From assembly GCF_051307055.1 (NCBI RefSeq), contig NZ_CP149994.1:3100001-3164000 (forward strand): a DNA stretch of 64,000 nt, given 5' to 3'. Position numbers and translations under genes: made by a program. The DNA is from Dryocola sp051307055 (GTDB lineage: Bacteria > Pseudomonadota > Gammaproteobacteria > Enterobacterales > Enterobacteriaceae). This document shows, one piece after another, positions 42,077-51,203 of the stretch. The notes below the pieces were generated by a model that saw only the letters and a list, made by a program, of their open reading frames with translations, searched no databases and was not told the origin of the DNA. How positions within the stretch are numbered: the first letter of the stretch is position 1; each line of letters opens with the position of its first letter.

Positions 42077-42098
42077 AAATTTGATCCAGCTCACATGC
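42077..42098. promoter_or_regulatory. CRP site upstream of guaB, overlapping the xseA start
   Basis: TTTGATCCAGCTCACAT matches the CRP consensus at about 17 of 22 positions over the full site. Its centre is about 117 bases upstream of the predicted guaB start. As I recall, E. coli guaB has a CRP site at -117.5 that sets growth-rate control. It also covers the xseA ATG. Confidence 0.65.
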
Positions 42099-43477
42099 CC
42101 AACGCAAATTCTTCCTCAATTTTTACCGTTACCCGTCTGAATCAGACGGTCCGTTTGCTGCTGGAGCAGGAGATGGGGCAGGTCTGGATCAGCGGTGAAA
42201 TTTCCAACTTCAGCCAGCCCTCTTCCGGCCACTGGTATTTCACCCTCAAGGACGATACCGCTCAGGTGCGCTGCGCGATGTTCCGCAACAGTAACCGCCG
42301 TGTGACTTTCCGACCGCAGCACGGGCAGCAGATCCTTGTGCGCGCCAACATCACGCTTTACGAGCCGCGGGGCGATTACCAGATTATCGTCGAAAGTATG
42401 CAACCGGCGGGCGAAGGCTTACTGCAACAGCAGTATGAACAGCTCAGGCAGCGTCTGACGGCGGAAGGGCTGTTCGAACAACAGTACAAAAAACCGCTGC
42501 CCAGCCCGGCGCGCCAGGTAGGGGTTATCACCTCAAAAACAGGCGCGGCGCTGCATGATATTCTGCATGTGTTAAAACGCCGTGACCCTTCCCTTCCCGT
42601 TATCATTTACCCCACCGCCGTTCAGGGGGCGGATGCGCCAGCGCAAATCGTTCGCGCGATTGAGCTTGCGAATTTACGGGATGAATGTGACGTGCTGATA
42701 GTCGGTCGCGGCGGCGGTTCGCTGGAAGATTTGTGGAGTTTTAACGACGAACGGGTAGCGCGCGCTATTTTCGCAAGTAAAATTCCCGTCGTTAGCGCCG
42801 TAGGCCACGAAACTGACGTCACGATCGCCGATTTTGTCGGCGATGTTCGCGCGCCTACCCCTTCCGCAGCCGCAGAAATTGTCAGCCGCAATCAGGTGGA
42901 ATTATTACGTCAGATTCAGTCGCAGCAGATGCGTATGGAAATGGCGATGGATTACTCTCTTGCGCAGCGTACGCAGCGCTTTACTCGTCTGCAGCATCGT
43001 TTACAGCAGCAGCATCCACAGCTGCGGCTGGCGCGCCAGCAGACCACGCTGGAACGTTTGCAGCAGCGTCTGACCCTCTCTATGGATGCCAGGCTGCGCC
43101 GCGGCGCTCAGCAGCAACAACGCCTGGCGCAGCGCCTTAACCAGCAGCAGCCACAGGCGCGTATTCATCGCGCGCAGACGCGCATTCAGCAGCTTGAGTA
43201 CCGGCTCTCCCAGGTGGTAACTGCGCGCCTGAACGCAACCCGCCAGCGTTTTGGCACTGCTCTGGCGCAGCTTGAAGCGGTCAGTCCTTTAGCAACGCTT
43301 GCCCGCGGCTACAGCGTCACAACGCAGCCAGACGGCAAAGTGCTGAAAAAGACTACACAGGTGAAATTCGGGGATAGGCTAACCACGCGTCTGGAAGATG
43401 GTTGGGTGGAAAGCCAGGTCACCGGCGTAACGCCGGCGAAACCTGCCCGCAGGCGTAAAGCTGCGGCGAAAAAATAG
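42095..43477 (+). CDS. xseA: XseA, exodeoxyribonuclease VII large subunit
   Basis: Degrades single-stranded DNA with XseB, in repair and recombination. It has 460 residues. An N-terminal OB fold (VWISGEISNF, SGHWYFTLKDD) precedes the catalytic core with GRGGGSLEDLWSFND and VGHETDVTIADFV, then a long Gln/Arg-rich coiled coil and a basic tail. It is divergent from guaBA; xseB is not in the window, as expected. Confidence 0.96.
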   Translation: MPNANSSSIFTVTRLNQTVRLLLEQEMGQVWISGEISNFSQPSSGHWYFTLKDDTAQVRCAMFRNSNRRVTFRPQHGQQILVRANITLYEPRGDYQIIVESMQPAGEGLLQQQYEQLRQRLTAEGLFEQQYKKPLPSPARQVGVITSKTGAALHDILHVLKRRDPSLPVIIYPTAVQGADAPAQIVRAIELANLRDECDVLIVGRGGGSLEDLWSFNDERVARAIFASKIPVVSAVGHETDVTIADFVGDVRAPTPSAAAEIVSRNQVELLRQIQSQQMRMEMAMDYSLAQRTQRFTRLQHRLQQQHPQLRLARQQTTLERLQQRLTLSMDARLRRGAQQQQRLAQRLNQQQPQARIHRAQTRIQQLEYRLSQVVTARLNATRQRFGTALAQLEAVSPLATLARGYSVTTQPDGKVLKKTTQVKFGDRLTTRLEDGWVESQVTGVTPAKPARRRKAAAKK

Positions 43478-43480
43478 AAC

Positions 43481-43702
43481 TCAGCCGGCAACAGGGACGA
43501 ATTCGACTCGTTTTTTCGAAATCAAACCGTGGCCGTTTTGACAAAAATAGTCCACGGCTCCGCAGGCTTTTAACACCTCCAGCGGCTTATGGCATTCCGG
43601 GCAGCGGGCTTCCAGCGTGAAGTCGTGGCTGCAGCTTTCGCAATGCGCGCCGCTTTCCGTCGCGGCAAGCGGTTTGCCGCAGTCCGGGCAAGTGAGTTCC
43701 AT
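43481..43702 (-). CDS. yfgJ: YfgJ, small double zinc-ribbon protein
   Basis: 73 residues with eight Cys in CxxC-type pairs: CPDC, CESC, CPEC and the spaced Cys in KACGAVDYFCQNGHG. This matches E. coli YfgJ, whose structure shows two zinc ribbons. It ends 3 bases from the convergent xseA stop. Function unknown; nucleic-acid or protein binding is plausible. Confidence 0.9.
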   Translation of the reverse strand: MELTCPDCGKPLAATESGAHCESCSHDFTLEARCPECHKPLEVLKACGAVDYFCQNGHGLISKKRVEFVPVAG

Positions 43703-43716
43703 CGTTTATCTCCTCA

Positions 43717-43748
43717 AAAAACAGAACGGGAGCCTGTCGCTCCCGTCT
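43717..43748 (-). terminator. Terminator after der
   Basis: On the minus strand ACGGGAGC, loop GACAG, GCTCCCGT followed by TCTGTTTTTT. It lies between the der stop and the yfgJ start. Confidence 0.85.
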
Positions 43749-43751
43749 TCA

Positions 43752-45257
43752 TTATTTGCTCTTCTTGATGTGCTTGATCAGGCGTTTACGTTTACGCATC
43801 TGGTTCGGCGTCAGGGTGTTGCGTTTGTTGGCAAACGGGTTATCCCCTTCTTTGAACTGGATGCGGATTGGCGTACCCATTACGTCCAGCGATTTGCGGA
43901 AGTAGTTCATCAGGTAACGCTTGTAAGAATCCGGCAGGTCTTTCACCTGGTTGCCGTGGATAACGACAATCGGCGGGTTATAACCACCGGCGTGGGCATA
44001 TTTCAGCTTCACGCGGCGGCCACGCACCAGCGGCGGCTGATGGTCTTCTGCCGCCATGTTCATGATACGCGTCAGCAGCGCTGTGCTCACACGGCGCGTG
44101 GAGCTGTCGTACGCTTCGCGAACGGATTCAAACAGGTTGCCAACGCCGCTGCCGTGCAGCGCAGAGATGAAGTGCACGCGGGCAAAATCGATAAAGCCAA
44201 GGCGGTAATCCAGCGTCTCTTTCACCTGCTCCCTGACTTCATTGCTCAGGCCATCCCACTTGTTGACTACGATCACCAGTGAGCGCCCACTATTGAGGAT
44301 AAAGCCGAGCAGAGAGAGATCCTGATCGGAGATGCCTTCACGGGCGTCGATCACCAGCAGTACCACGTTGGCGTCTTCAATCGCCTGCAGCGTTTTGATA
44401 ACGGAGAATTTCTCAACGGTTTCCGTGATCTTGCCGCGCTTACGCACGCCAGCGGTATCGATCAGCACGTACTCGCGTTCGTCGCGCTCCATTGGAATGT
44501 AGATGCTGTCGCGGGTGGTGCCCGGCATGTCGTAAACCACCACGCGATCTTCGCCCAGAATACGGTTGGTGAGCGTTGACTTACCTACGTTCGGACGGCC
44601 AACGATGGCCAGCTTAATCGGCAGATCCTGAGGGTTAAAGGCTTCCTCTTCTTCCTCTTCGATTTGCTCTTCGTCGTCGGAAACGATGCCGTTTTTGGCA
44701 TTGAACGCGGCCCAGTAGGCGGCATCTTCATCGACTTCTTCTTCCGCTTCGCGCGGGTTCACTTCGTCGATAAACGGCATCAGCGCTTGTTCCAGCAGGC
44801 TGGTTACGCCACGGCCATGAGAAGCAGCAATCGGGTGGATTTCGCCTAAACCAAGCGAATAGAAATCCACGACCGCCTGATCCGGATCCAGGCCGTCGGT
44901 TTTGTTCGCCACGAGAAAGGTTGGCTTCTGGCGCGAACGCAGGTGCTTAGCGATTGCTTCATCGGCAGGCATCAGGCCCGCGCGCGCATCCACCATAAAC
45001 AGCACAACGTCGGCTTCTTCAATCGCCAGCAGGGACTGTTCAGCCATGCGTGTCTCAACGCCATCTTCCGTGCCGTCAATACCGCCGGTATCGATAGCAA
45101 TAAATTCACGGCCTTCCACTTCAGCACGACCATACTTGCGGTCGCGAGTCAGCCCCGGGAAATCCGCGACCAGCGCATCTCGGGTGCGCGTCAAGCGGTT
45201 AAACAACGTGGATTTTCCAACATTAGGGCGCCCGACCAGCGCAACCACAGGTACCAT
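43752..45257 (-). CDS. der: Der (EngA), ribosome-assembly GTPase
   Basis: Essential GTPase with two tandem G domains for 50S maturation; 501 residues. The first domain has GRPNVGKSTLFN, FPGLTRDR, DTGGI and NKTD. The second has GRPNVGKSTLTN, MPGTTRDS, DTAGV and NKWD. A KH-like C-terminal domain follows (PIRIQFKEGDNPF). The inter-domain linker is very acidic (EEQIEEEEEEAFNP). The ATG at 45257 has GAGG 8 bases upstream; a frame open from 45278 is rejected. Confidence 0.97.
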   Translation of the reverse strand: MVPVVALVGRPNVGKSTLFNRLTRTRDALVADFPGLTRDRKYGRAEVEGREFIAIDTGGIDGTEDGVETRMAEQSLLAIEEADVVLFMVDARAGLMPADEAIAKHLRSRQKPTFLVANKTDGLDPDQAVVDFYSLGLGEIHPIAASHGRGVTSLLEQALMPFIDEVNPREAEEEVDEDAAYWAAFNAKNGIVSDDEEQIEEEEEEAFNPQDLPIKLAIVGRPNVGKSTLTNRILGEDRVVVYDMPGTTRDSIYIPMERDEREYVLIDTAGVRKRGKITETVEKFSVIKTLQAIEDANVVLLVIDAREGISDQDLSLLGFILNSGRSLVIVVNKWDGLSNEVREQVKETLDYRLGFIDFARVHFISALHGSGVGNLFESVREAYDSSTRRVSTALLTRIMNMAAEDHQPPLVRGRRVKLKYAHAGGYNPPIVVIHGNQVKDLPDSYKRYLMNYFRKSLDVMGTPIRIQFKEGDNPFANKRNTLTPNQMRKRKRLIKHIKKSK

Positions 45258-45313
45258 TATAAAAGCCTCATTACTCAAAATTCATTGTCAAACGGCGCCA
45301 GAATGCGCCGCTC

Positions 45314-45354
45314 TCAAAAACAGGAAACGGCTCCCGGATATCAGGAACCGTTTC
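45314..45354 (-). terminator. Possible terminator between bamB and der
   Basis: On the minus strand AAACGGTTCC, loop, GGGAGCCGTTT (with one G-T pair) followed by CCTGTTTTTGAG, 25 bases after the bamB stop. It may partly separate der from bamB-yfgM. Confidence 0.6.
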
Positions 45355-45379
45355 ATACTCGCCGCTTGCTCAGGAAAGT

Positions 45380-46561
45380 TTAGCGTTTGATCGAGTACAG
45401 CGTACCGTCTTTCGCCTGAATCAGCAGCTTATCACTGGCGACAACCGGCTCGCTCTGGAAGCCGGAGCTGTCCATTTTCTGCTGAGCGACAAAACGGCCG
45501 TCGTCGGTGTTGATCCAGTGCATATAACCTTCGCTATCGCCCACGACCAGATAGCCATTATAGAGCACAGGAGAAGTCAGGTTACGGTGCAGCAGATCGC
45601 TCTGCGTCCACAGCGTTACGCCGCCTTCCGCGTTCAGCGCCATAACGCGGTCGTTTTGATCGACCAGGAAAATGCGGTTGGCGTCAACGATAAAGTCGTT
45701 CACCGAACCCAGTTCGCGTTTCCACATGATCTGACCAGAGCGCAGATCCAGCGCCGTCAGGTTGCCGTTATAGGCCAGCGCGTAAACCACGCCGTTAACG
45801 ATAACCGGGGTAGTATCCACATCGCTCAGACGATCGATTTCTGTCGCGCCCGTTGCCTGGGAGATGCGTTGCTGCCAGATAAGCTGGCCCTGCTTCATCA
45901 GCACCGCGCTGACACGCCCGTTATCTCCGCCTACAATCGCAGCACCAAAAGCGATTGCCGGTGCTGATTCGCCGCGCAGGGAGAGCGCCGGAATATCAAG
46001 GTTAACCGTCCACGCTACGGCGCCGTCGGTCTCGTTCATCGCCTGCAGCTGGCCGTTGCTGGTATGAACCAGTACTAAACCGTCGCTGACTACCGGACGA
46101 GAAATCACCTCGCCCGCGGCTTTGCTTTGCCATGCAATACTACCATCGGAAGTATTGAGCGCGAAGACCTGCGCTTTTTCACTGCCGACATAAACATGCG
46201 CGCCGGCAACCGTTACGCCACCAGACAGTAATGCCGGGCGGTTACGGGAGAAGAAGCCGGTTTTCTCAGAGAGATCGACAGACCAGATTTCTTTGCCATC
46301 ATCCGCGCTGAGCGCCTTTACGGTGCCGTGACGGTCAGCCGCATAAACGTTGCTCTCCTGCCAGGCAGGATGAAGGTTGGAATAAAAATCGCCAATTCCG
46401 TCGCCGACCGAAGTGCTCCACACTTTTTCTGGTTCGAACTGGTTTTCAACCGCTGGCAGCGGAGACATCTTAACCACGTCTTCTTCGCCGCTGAACAGTG
46501 AACAGCCGCTGAGCAGCGTCAGAGAAATCAGCCCTGGTACAAGTAATTTACGCAATTGCAT
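45380..46561 (-). CDS. bamB: BamB, outer-membrane assembly lipoprotein
   Basis: Eight-bladed beta-propeller of the BAM complex; 393 residues. The lipobox LLSGC with Ser at +2 sends it to the outer membrane. PQQ-like blade repeats recur (LALNTSDGSIAWQSKAAG, ALDLRSGQIMWKRELG, ALNAEGGVTLWTQSD). It follows yfgM by 10 bases on the same strand. Confidence 0.96.
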   Translation of the reverse strand: MQLRKLLVPGLISLTLLSGCSLFSGEEDVVKMSPLPAVENQFEPEKVWSTSVGDGIGDFYSNLHPAWQESNVYAADRHGTVKALSADDGKEIWSVDLSEKTGFFSRNRPALLSGGVTVAGAHVYVGSEKAQVFALNTSDGSIAWQSKAAGEVISRPVVSDGLVLVHTSNGQLQAMNETDGAVAWTVNLDIPALSLRGESAPAIAFGAAIVGGDNGRVSAVLMKQGQLIWQQRISQATGATEIDRLSDVDTTPVIVNGVVYALAYNGNLTALDLRSGQIMWKRELGSVNDFIVDANRIFLVDQNDRVMALNAEGGVTLWTQSDLLHRNLTSPVLYNGYLVVGDSEGYMHWINTDDGRFVAQQKMDSSGFQSEPVVASDKLLIQAKDGTLYSIKR

Positions 46562-46571
46562 CGTGTCCCTC

Positions 46572-47192
46572 TTAGCTGGACAAGTTGTTGATTTTCATCT
46601 GCATCATTTCACGCAGCGCGGGAGAAGCATTCGTCTGGGCACCTTTGCTCCAGGCATCACGCGCGCCTTGCTTATCCCCTTTGCTGAGCAGCGCTTCACC
46701 GCGCAAATCAGCCACTATCGCTACCCAACCTTCGCCCTTAATGCCATCAAGGGTTTTCAGCGCGGTATCGGCCTGTTTCTGCTGGATCTGGATACGCGCC
46801 AGACGCACGTTAATCAGAGCCTGAAGATTTGCATCGCTGGTGTTGCTCAGGCCCTGCTGCAGCTGCGCGGCAGCTTTGGCAAGGTCGTTGTTATCAACGT
46901 ACTTTTGCGCCAGTTCCAGTGAAGCCAGCGCACCGTAGGTGTTTTTAGTCTCAGCGGCAAATTTTTCTGCGGCGCTAAGCGTAGCTGGCTGACCGGCATC
47001 AGCCGCGCTGGTGACCTGTTGATATTCCAGCGATGACGCCATCGCAGAGTCAGCCTGATGACTGTTCCAGTAACGCCAGCCGACCAGCGCACCAATCCCC
47101 AGCACGACCCCCACTACCAGCGCTTTGCCGTTTTCGGCAAAGAAGCGTTTTACCGCTTCCATCTGATCGTTTTCGTTCTCGTAAACTTCCAC
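46572..47192 (-). CDS. yfgM: YfgM, SecYEG-associated periplasmic chaperone subunit
   Basis: Inner-membrane protein of 206 residues that pairs with PpiD at the Sec translocon. A short acidic N-terminus (MEVYENENDQMEAVKRFF) and one membrane helix (about residues 24-42) precede a periplasmic TPR-like domain (AKAAAQLQQGL, ADTALKTLDGIKGEG, GDKQGARDAW). It lies between hisS and bamB in one transcript. Confidence 0.95.
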   Translation of the reverse strand: MEVYENENDQMEAVKRFFAENGKALVVGVVLGIGALVGWRYWNSHQADSAMASSLEYQQVTSAADAGQPATLSAAEKFAAETKNTYGALASLELAQKYVDNNDLAKAAAQLQQGLSNTSDANLQALINVRLARIQIQQKQADTALKTLDGIKGEGWVAIVADLRGEALLSKGDKQGARDAWSKGAQTNASPALREMMQMKINNLSS

Positions 47193-47223
47193 GCAGTCCT
47201 TCTCCTTAACGATTAAGCCGGGT

Positions 47224-48498
47224 TTAACCCAGCAGCGCCTGCAGATGTGAAGCCGTATGCTGTTGCTCTACGGTTTGCTGCTCACCCGTGCGCAGATCCT
47301 TCACCACGACCTGGCCTTTAGCCACTTCGTCTTCGCCCAGCACCAATGCAAAGCTTGCGCCCCATTTATCTGCCCGGGTGAACTGTTTCCTGAAGTTGCC
47401 GCCGCCGTAGTTGGTCATAAGCTTCAATGCCGGGGCCCGATCGCGTAACTGCTCGGCCAGCAGCATAGCCGCCGCCTGCGTTCCCTGGCCCGACGATATC
47501 AGGTAGATATCGACAACGGATTCCGCTTTAAATTCAGGATTAATCGCCTGAACCAGTAAAACAAGACGCTCAAGCCCCATGGCAAAGCCAACGGCCGGCG
47601 CCGCACGGCCGCCGAGCTGTTCGACCAGGCCATCGTAACGGCCACCGGCGCACACGGTCCCCTGAGAGCCAAGGCTGCTGGTCACCCACTCGAATACGGT
47701 GCGATTGTAGTAATCGAGACCACGCACCAGACGCTGATTGACGGTGTAAGCAATACCGGCGGCGTCCAGGTACCGGCACAGGCCGGCAAAGTGTTCACGG
47801 GAGTCGTCGTCCAGATAGTCGCCCAGCGCTGGCGCATCGTCCAGCAGCGCCTGAACGTCAGGATTCTTGGAATCCAGCACGCGCAGCGGGTTGCTGTACA
47901 TACGACGCTGGCTGTCTTCATCCAGCTTATCTTTAAACTGCTCCAGGTATGCCACCAGCGCTTCGCGGTATTTCGCACGCGCTTCAAGCGAACCGATAGA
48001 GTTCAGCTCAAGGCTGACATGTTTATCGATGCCCAGCGCGCGCCACCAGCGTGCGGTCAGCATGATTAACTCAGCATCGATATCCGGCCCCTGCAGGCCA
48101 AAAACCTCAACGCCCAGCTGATTAAACTGGCGATAGCGCCCTTTCTGCGGACGTTCGTGGCGGAACATCGGCCCGATATACCACAAGCGCTGTTCCTGAT
48201 TGTACAGAAGACCATGTTCGATACCGGCACGCACGCAGCCCGCGGTGCCTTCAGGACGCAGGGTCAGGCTGTCGCCGTTGCGGTCCTCAAAGGTATACAT
48301 CTCTTTTTCAACCACGTCGGTAACTTCACCGATGGCGCGCTTGAATAACGGGGTCTGCTCTACAATCGGCAATCGGATTTCGCTATAACCGTAGCTGCCG
48401 AGCACCTGTTTCAGAATGCCTTCAATGCGCTGCCAGATGGCGGTTTCGCCCGGCAGGTAATCGTTCATGCCGCGAATGGCTTGAATGTTTTTTGCCAC
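47224..48498 (-). CDS. hisS: HisS, histidyl-tRNA synthetase
   Basis: Class II aminoacyl-tRNA synthetase of 424 residues. It has motif 1 around GYSEIRLPIVEQ, motif 2 FRHERPQKGRYRQFNQLGVE, the histidine loops RGLDYYNRTVFEW and CAGGRYDGL, and motif 3 GFAMGLERL. A C-terminal anticodon-binding domain follows. It starts 118 bases after ispG on the same strand. Confidence 0.97.
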   Translation of the reverse strand: MAKNIQAIRGMNDYLPGETAIWQRIEGILKQVLGSYGYSEIRLPIVEQTPLFKRAIGEVTDVVEKEMYTFEDRNGDSLTLRPEGTAGCVRAGIEHGLLYNQEQRLWYIGPMFRHERPQKGRYRQFNQLGVEVFGLQGPDIDAELIMLTARWWRALGIDKHVSLELNSIGSLEARAKYREALVAYLEQFKDKLDEDSQRRMYSNPLRVLDSKNPDVQALLDDAPALGDYLDDDSREHFAGLCRYLDAAGIAYTVNQRLVRGLDYYNRTVFEWVTSSLGSQGTVCAGGRYDGLVEQLGGRAAPAVGFAMGLERLVLLVQAINPEFKAESVVDIYLISSGQGTQAAAMLLAEQLRDRAPALKLMTNYGGGNFRKQFTRADKWGASFALVLGEDEVAKGQVVVKDLRTGEQQTVEQQHTASHLQALLG

Positions 48499-48615
48499 GT
48501 TTGTTCTCTGTCGTTTTATACAAAAAATGAACCCAAAATCAGGCTCTTCACTACTGCAAAAAGCCCGGCGGGTTCAATCATACACGCAGAAGCCAGGTGC
48601 TTCCCATGTTTCGCA

Positions 48616-49737
48616 CTATTTTTCCAGCTGCTGGATGCTGATACGTTGCTTCTCATCGAGCATGCTGGCCTTCGCACGGATACGCGCTTCCAGCTGAGCA
48701 ATCATGTTGTCGTTATCCATGCGCTCTTTCTGACGCACGCCATCTTCGTAGAAGCCACTTTTCTTGTTGCCGCCGGTGACGCCAAGCGTGGAAACCAGCG
48801 CTTCACCCGGCCCGTTCACCACGCAGCCGATAATGGAAACATCCATTGGCGTGATGATGTCTTCAAGGCGCTGTTCCAGGGCGTTAACGGTGCCGATAAC
48901 GTCGAACTCCTGCCGTGAGCACGTTGGGCAGGCGATAAAGTTGATGCCGCGAGATCGAATACGCAACGATTTCAGAATATCGAAACCGACTTTGATCTCT
49001 TCAACCGGATCGGCTGCCAGCGAAACACGCAGGGTATCGCCAATGCCTTCAGAGAGCAGCAAACCAAGGCCGATGGCCGATTTAACCGAACCGCTGCGCA
49101 TTCCGCCCGCTTCGGTGATCCCCAGGTGCAATGGCTGATCGATCTGTTTTGCCAGCAGGCGATAAGACTCCACCGCAAGGAAAACGTCGGAGGCTTTTAC
49201 GCTTACCTTAAATTGATCGAAGTTCAGGCGATCCAGATGATCCACATGGCGCATAGCCGATTCAAGCAGGGCCTGCGGCGTCGGCTCGCCGTATTTTTCC
49301 TGCAGATCTCTTTCCAGAGAGCCGGCGTTAACGCCGATACGGATCGGGATGTTCTTATCGCGGGCACAGTCGACAACCATGCGGATACGCTCTTCGCTGC
49401 CGATATTGCCCGGATTGATGCGCAGGCAATCGACGCCGTACTCGGCAACCTTCAGCGCGATGCGATAATCAAAATGGATATCTGCGACCAGCGGGACATT
49501 AACCTGCTGTTTGATAAGCCTGAATGCTTCGGCTGCGTCCATGGTTGGTACCGAAACGCGAACGATATCGGCACCTACTCTCTCTAACGCTTTAATCTGA
49601 TTAACCGTGGCTTCAACATCCGTGGTACGGGTGTTGGTCATGGACTGCACGGCGATGGGAGCGCCATCGCCGACAGGCACATTCCCGACATAGATGCGTT
49701 TAGATTTTCTACGCTGAATCGGGGTTTCGTTATGCAT
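48616..49737 (-). CDS. ispG: IspG (GcpE), HMBPP synthase
   Basis: Penultimate step of the MEP isoprenoid pathway; reduces MEcPP to HMBPP with a [4Fe-4S] cluster. It has 373 residues. Cluster Cys are in ACPTCSRQEFD and GCVVNGPGEA, with the Glu ligand in the latter. The TIM barrel carries DIHFDYRIAL and RINPGNIGSEER. The ATG at 49737 has GGAG 8 bases upstream; the longer frame from 49758 is rejected. Confidence 0.97.
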   Translation of the reverse strand: MHNETPIQRRKSKRIYVGNVPVGDGAPIAVQSMTNTRTTDVEATVNQIKALERVGADIVRVSVPTMDAAEAFRLIKQQVNVPLVADIHFDYRIALKVAEYGVDCLRINPGNIGSEERIRMVVDCARDKNIPIRIGVNAGSLERDLQEKYGEPTPQALLESAMRHVDHLDRLNFDQFKVSVKASDVFLAVESYRLLAKQIDQPLHLGITEAGGMRSGSVKSAIGLGLLLSEGIGDTLRVSLAADPVEEIKVGFDILKSLRIRSRGINFIACPTCSRQEFDVIGTVNALEQRLEDIITPMDVSIIGCVVNGPGEALVSTLGVTGGNKKSGFYEDGVRQKERMDNDNMIAQLEARIRAKASMLDEKQRISIQQLEK

Positions 49738-49773
49738 TACAAATCTCCACAAGTACACGTCTCGCCGCAGCGA

Positions 49774-50772
49774 TTATTCCGCGCTTACGGTCAGACGGGC
49801 AACCTGGTTAGTTCTGATAAAGCGACTCAGATCGACAGGTTTACCCTGGAACTGAATCTGTACTGCTGCCGGAGCGCCGATTTTAAGCTTATACGGCGCC
49901 TGGCCGGCTAAATTTAAATTACCGCCTTTACGCTGCATGCCGCTGAAGAGCTTTTTGCCTGTAGCATCCGTCACTTCCAGCCAGCAGTCAGCGCTGAAAT
50001 TCATCACCAGCGCGTTAGCATCGGCGGCAGGCGGCGTCACGTCGGCCTGCCCGGTCGGCAAAGATGCCGCAGCACCTGCGCCTGGAGCAGGCGTAGTGGT
50101 GGTCTGGGCATTATCAACCGGAGCCTGGCTCGGCGAGACTACAGCTGAGTTGTCTGCAGGCGCGTTTTGCGGAGCGGTAGTTTGTGCCGTGGTGTCTGCC
50201 GGCGTCGGTTGGGATTCTTGCACAGGCGCAGGCTGAGTCGCGGCATCCGCAGCTGATGTGCTATCAGCGCCGGTATTTAACGGCACCGACTGCGCGTTGT
50301 TGCCCGCAGAAAGCTCCGCCGTAGATTGATCCGCCATAGTGGAGATCTCTTCCTGCTGCGCTTTATGGTTTTGCCACCACCATGCGCCGGTCAGACCCAC
50401 CACAACGAACAGGATCAGCCAGGTGAAACTCATTAACCAGCCGTCACGTTTTTTGCGACGCTTGCCCAATGAAAAACTCTGCATCGGCGCCACTTTTGCC
50501 GCCCTGACCGGAGCCTGCTTCTCCATCATCGGCAACAGCTCTTCTTCGGGGATATGCACCAGACGCGCATACGAGCGGATGTAACCACGCAGGAAAGTCG
50601 ACGCCAGTTCAGCAGGCGCCTTGTCGTCTTCGATATCCCGAACGGTAGAAACCTTCAGACATAAACGTTCTGCCACGGCTTGTTGGCTTAGGCCGAGCTG
50701 TTCACGCGCGGTGCGCAGACGAACGCCTGTGGTTTGTGCTGCATTTGTTTCTTGAGTGGCTTCAGTATTCAT
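49774..50772 (-). CDS. rodZ: RodZ, cell-shape protein linking MreB to the elongasome
   Basis: 332 residues. The N-terminal helix-turn-helix domain (LRTAREQLGLSQQAVAERL) binds MreB in the cytoplasm. A basic KRRKKRDGW precedes one membrane helix (about 113-133). A long Thr/Pro/Ala/Gln-rich periplasmic linker (about 155-245) leads to a C-terminal beta domain (FSADCWLEVTDATGKKLFSG). It ends a few residues earlier than E. coli RodZ. Confidence 0.95.
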   Translation of the reverse strand: MNTEATQETNAAQTTGVRLRTAREQLGLSQQAVAERLCLKVSTVRDIEDDKAPAELASTFLRGYIRSYARLVHIPEEELLPMMEKQAPVRAAKVAPMQSFSLGKRRKKRDGWLMSFTWLILFVVVGLTGAWWWQNHKAQQEEISTMADQSTAELSAGNNAQSVPLNTGADSTSAADAATQPAPVQESQPTPADTTAQTTAPQNAPADNSAVVSPSQAPVDNAQTTTTPAPGAGAAASLPTGQADVTPPAADANALVMNFSADCWLEVTDATGKKLFSGMQRKGGNLNLAGQAPYKLKIGAPAAVQIQFQGKPVDLSRFIRTNQVARLTVSAE

Positions 50773-51203
50773 TGGCTACAACTGCTGGTGCTGTTCAATT
50801 GAAGAATAGGCACGAGCTGTGTATCGCAACGTTTCCGCTACGCCACGTTCACCCGTACCGCGAAACTAATCTGACAGCTGAAGGCTGGCCTTCAGCAAAA
50901 TACCCAGCGTAGATTACGCAAATCACGCACATGCACCGTACTACAGGGCAGTGGTTTCAGCCAGTTAAGTTAACCATAGTCTGCATTTTAAATGCTGTCG
51001 GTTAACCTTGCGCCGTGCTTGCCACCTGCCGGGAGATAAACCGTTATTGTGCGGCTACATACTGCCTTAAAGCGCAAAGAAACGCACCGTAATTATTAAC
51101 CGCAGTAACGTAAAGGTACCAAATTTACAGTTAGTTATACTTTAGCTTCTTTTTACGCTAAACAGAGCGGATCCCACCCTGTTTAGCCGCACGGAACTGC
51201 TTA
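50773..51203. other. Long gene-free stretch between rlmN and rodZ
   Basis: 431 bases, moderately AT-rich, with no reading frame of note. It holds the rodZ leader. A perfect nine-base inverted repeat with a 2-base centre lies at 50877-50896 (GCTGAAGGCTGGCCTTCAGC), and a nine-base stem GCTAAACAG...CTGTTTAGC lies at 51157-51187 near the rlmN stop. Neither has a T-run. No known RNA is recognised. Confidence 0.6.

Noticed and set aside
50877..50896. Inverted repeat as a terminator of rlmN
   Set aside because: It is 300 bases beyond the rlmN stop and lacks a T-run on either strand.
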